Both the position numbers and the translations under genes were made by a program. A DNA stretch of 64,000 nucleotides, taken from Meghimatium bilineatum (lineage: Eukaryota > Mollusca > Gastropoda > Stylommatophora > Philomycidae). The notes beneath the pieces were generated by a model that saw only the letters and a program-made list of their open reading frames with translations, was not told the DNA's origin and searched no databases. Below are positions 61,109 to 64,000 of this stretch, piece after piece. The stretch's first letter is position 1. Each line of letters opens with the position of its first letter. Location: contig CM067316.1 of NCBI GenBank assembly GCA_034231615.1, positions 63,635,353-63,699,352 on the forward strand, in the 5' to 3' direction.

Positions 61109-62404
61109 TGATGATGATGTTACTCCTTCGCAAGCGAAGATGAGCATAGCATGAAAAAATCCCCCCCAAAATTTGTGGTGAACAAGTAGAAAAAGCCAAA
61201 ACATTTGTGATTATTGTCTAATTTGGTTTGTGAGTTTGTAGATGCCCGATGAGTCCGATTCGTGCCAGGAAAATTATATTGCAGTGCATGCAGAGGGTCC
61301 GGTGTAGGAGAGTTTTTGGATTTGTCCTTCCACTTCCATCGCTTGTAAATTGCCTCGTGTTCTCTCTTTTTCAAATTTAGTGATGCCAGTAGTGATCTGG
61401 GTGTGACAAGCTGAGCGATCACGGGCTTTAGTCTCCCAGGAGCTATGATCAATGCTGAGTTCTTTAGGTGATCCTTGAAGAGCTTTTTTCTGCCCTCCGC
61501 TTGAACGTTTACCATCGCACAGCTCCTCATAGAATAATCTCTTAAGAAAGTGCCTGTCTGGCATGCGGATGATGTGGCCTGTCAAGCAGAGTTGGCACCT
61601 AGTCAGCAGGGCATGAATGCTGTGCATACAGGACTTTTGAATGATTTCCGAGTCTGGTACTCGATCCTGCCAATGTGCTCCCATGAGGTTTCTTAGGCAC
61701 CGAAAACAGTGCCTAACAGTGGAAAGAGTTAAGCTGTCGAGCATGTCTCGCATAGACAGTACAGGAGGATGCAGCATAAAGCAGTGTTGCTAGAACTACT
61801 GCGTAGTACGTGTCTAACTTGTCAAACTGAGACCACGTCTGATCCAGATGTTGGCAAACTGAATGCTGCGAGCAATACGCAGGGCAATACTCTCATCAAT
61901 CATTGCAGTTTGCAATAGGGTGCTGCTGAGATATACAAACTTATTGGAGGTATTGAGTTTCTGTCCCTTTACTGTGATTACTGGTTCTGTGTAGGGGACA
62001 CCTGGCACTGGTTGATACATTACTAATATTTTTGTGGTGCTGATGGTGAAACTGAATGTAACACAGGCCAAAGAAAAGAGGTCCATATTGTAATGCATGT
62101 CTTTCAGACTGGTAGCGCCGAGTGCACAATCATCGACGAACAAGAGGCTGTGAACAATGTCTGTCTTAGTTTTAGTCGTGGCCTTCAATCAGCCCGTTAG
62201 CAAAAGCAAATTGCTGCTCTGTTATTCCGGAAGGCATCATTTAACAAGGCAGAGAACACCACGCTGAAGAACGTTGGAGTCAGGATGCAACCTCGTTAGT
62301 TACTGGAAACATATTTGAGTGTGCGTCGTCATCTTGCACACAGGCTGTCATACCATCAAGGAATTGGCGAACCATGTTGGTGAATCCAAATTTGGCCATG
62401 ATAA
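61109..62404 (-). mobile_element. LINE copy (RT domain to 3' end) with 10-bp target duplication
   Basis: Minus strand order: KFGFTNMVRQFLDGMTACVQ (RT), HSLLFVDDCALGATSLKDMH (the catalytic YADD-type box as FVDD), VKGQKLNTSNKFVYLSSTLL, then LRNLMGAHWQDRVPDSEIIQ and TGHIIRMPDRHFLKRLFYEE. Same domain order as the 56677-57523 element, but with frameshifts, so older. ATTCTCTGAT flanks it at 61099-61108 and 62405-62414, and the minus-strand 3' end is (CAT)n. Confidence 0.88.
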
Positions 62405-62604
62405 ATTCTCTGATGAGAATGTCCATTGCAGCATATTGTATTCTCTGATTAGAAAAAAAACATGACAAATCTCAAATATTCACGTATTATTGTTTCTCCT
62501 TTATTGTCATTCTATTTCTGATACAGTTTGATACATAACAATGATAGAACAAGATTGCATGAATGCTCTTCTGTAGCAAATTTAATAATACCATATTATA
62601 GCTA

Positions 62605-64000
62605 AGAGTCATCTATAGCCATGAACTCTATATACAAGTACCCAACACAATAGTATGAACTCTATATACAAGTACCAACACAACAGTAACCATGAACTCT
62701 ATACAAGTACCAACACAACAGTAACCATGAACTCTATACAAGTACCAACACAACAGTAACCATGAACTCTATACAAGTACCAACACAACAGTAACCATGA
62801 ACTCTATACAAGTACCCAACACAACAGTAACCATGAACTCTATACAAGTACCCAACACAACAGTAACCATGAACTCTATACAAGTACCCAACACAACAGT
62901 AACCATGAACTCTATACAAGTACCAACACAACAGTAACCATGAACTCTATACAAGTACCAACACAACAGTAACCATGAACTCTATACAAGTACCCAACAC
63001 AACAGTAACCATGAACTCTATACAAGTACCCAACACAACAGTAACCATGAACTCTATACAAGTACCCAACACAACAGTAACCATGAACTCTATACAAGTA
63101 CCAACACAACAGTAACCATGAACTCTATACAAGTACCCAAAACAACAGTAACCATGAACTCTATACAAGTACCCAACACAACAGTAACCATGAACTCTAT
63201 ACAAGTACCCAACACAACAGTAACCATGAACTCTATACAAGTACCAACACAACAGTAACCATGAACTCTATACAAGTACCCAACACAACAGTAACCATGA
63301 ACTCTATACAAGTACCCAACACAACAGTAACCATGAACTCTATACAAGTACCCAACACAACAGTAACCATGAACTCTATACAAGTACCAACAAAATAGTA
63401 ACCATGAACTCTATACAAGTACCCAACACAACAGTAACCATGAACTCTATACAAGTACCCAACACAACAGTAACCATGAACTCTATACAAGTACCCAACA
63501 CAACAGTAACCATGAACTCTATACAAGTACCCAACACAACAGTAACCATGAACTCTATACAAGTACCCAACACAACAGTAACCATGAACTCTATACAAGT
63601 ACCAACAAAATAGTAACCATGAACTCTATACAAGTACCCAACACAACAGTAACCATGAACTCTATACAAGTACCCAACACAACAGTAACCATGAACTCTA
63701 TACAAGTACCCAACACAACAGTAACCATGAACTCTATACAAGTACCAACAAAATAGTAACCATGAACTCTATACAAGTACCCAACACAACAGTAACCATG
63801 AACTCTATACAAGTACCCAACACAACAGTAACCATGAACTCTATACAAGTACCCAACACAACAGTAACCATGAACTCTATACAAGTACCCAACACAACAG
63901 TAACCATGAACTCTATACAAGTACCAACAAAATAGTAACCATGAACTCTATACAAGTACCCAACACAACAGTAACCATGAACTCTATACAAGTACCCAAC
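62605..64000. repeat. Minisatellite, 36-bp unit (35-bp variant), at least 38 copies, runs off the window
   Basis: Unit CATGAACTCTATACAAGTAC plus CCAACACAACAGTAAC; the 35-bp form lacks one C. Variant units with CAAAATAG recur at about 63386, 63601, 63743 and 63922, spaced by 6, 4 and 5 units. The long frames on both strands are artefacts of the period. Confidence 0.97.

Noticed and set aside
62605..64000. Possible CRISPR-like array or repetitive secreted protein
   Set aside because: Units are contiguous with no unique spacers, and the long frames on both strands only reflect a 36-base period.

Overview
This is 64 kb of an animal nuclear genome: AT-rich, with GT-AG introns, many non-LTR retrotransposon remnants, SINE-like and MITE-like elements, and unusually dense minisatellites. 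Both genes are split into many short exons. The repeat content (RTE-like LINE tails, jockey/CR1-like RNase H and EN/RT fragments, hAT and pogo-like MITEs) suggests a marine or other invertebrate, perhaps a lophotrochozoan such as a mollusc. The species cannot be fixed from the sequence alone.

Two genes lie on the + strand. The first (2048-18501) is RCC1, the chromatin-bound exchange factor for Ran. It has ten coding exons that join in frame to 424 residues. The second (29667-58047) is a complete animal xylose isomerase of the class II, plant-like type. It has fifteen coding exons that join in frame to 460 residues, and every catalytic and metal-binding residue is present. The two genes are about 11 kb apart and show no obvious functional link. 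No other host gene, structural RNA or CRISPR array could be supported.

Layout: 1-2047, upstream of RCC1, with LINE and SINE pieces. 2048-18501, RCC1; its introns hold SINE copies, LINE tails, a MULE-type transposase relic and several minisatellites. 18502-29666, intergenic; it holds a 39-bp minisatellite, a hAT MITE with a perfect 8-bp target duplication, and a decayed EN/RT LINE on the minus strand. 29667-58047, xylose isomerase; its introns hold minisatellites, including a 3.8-kb array of an 89-bp unit in intron 6, a relic of a recurrent uncharacterised protein, and a recent 5'-truncated LINE in intron 14. 58048-64000, downstream; it holds three large minisatellites, a hAT MITE and a second LINE of the intron-14 family.

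The main theme of the non-coding DNA is tandem amplification. About twenty arrays cover roughly 12 kb by my tally. At least three appear to have grown out of transposable-element ends: the 89-bp array from an RTE-like ORF2 tail, the 64-bp array from the 3' end of a pogo-like MITE, and the 49-bp repeat inside an RNase H LINE remnant. Exon boundaries were placed by eye from splice signals, reading frame and family similarity; no alignment was run.
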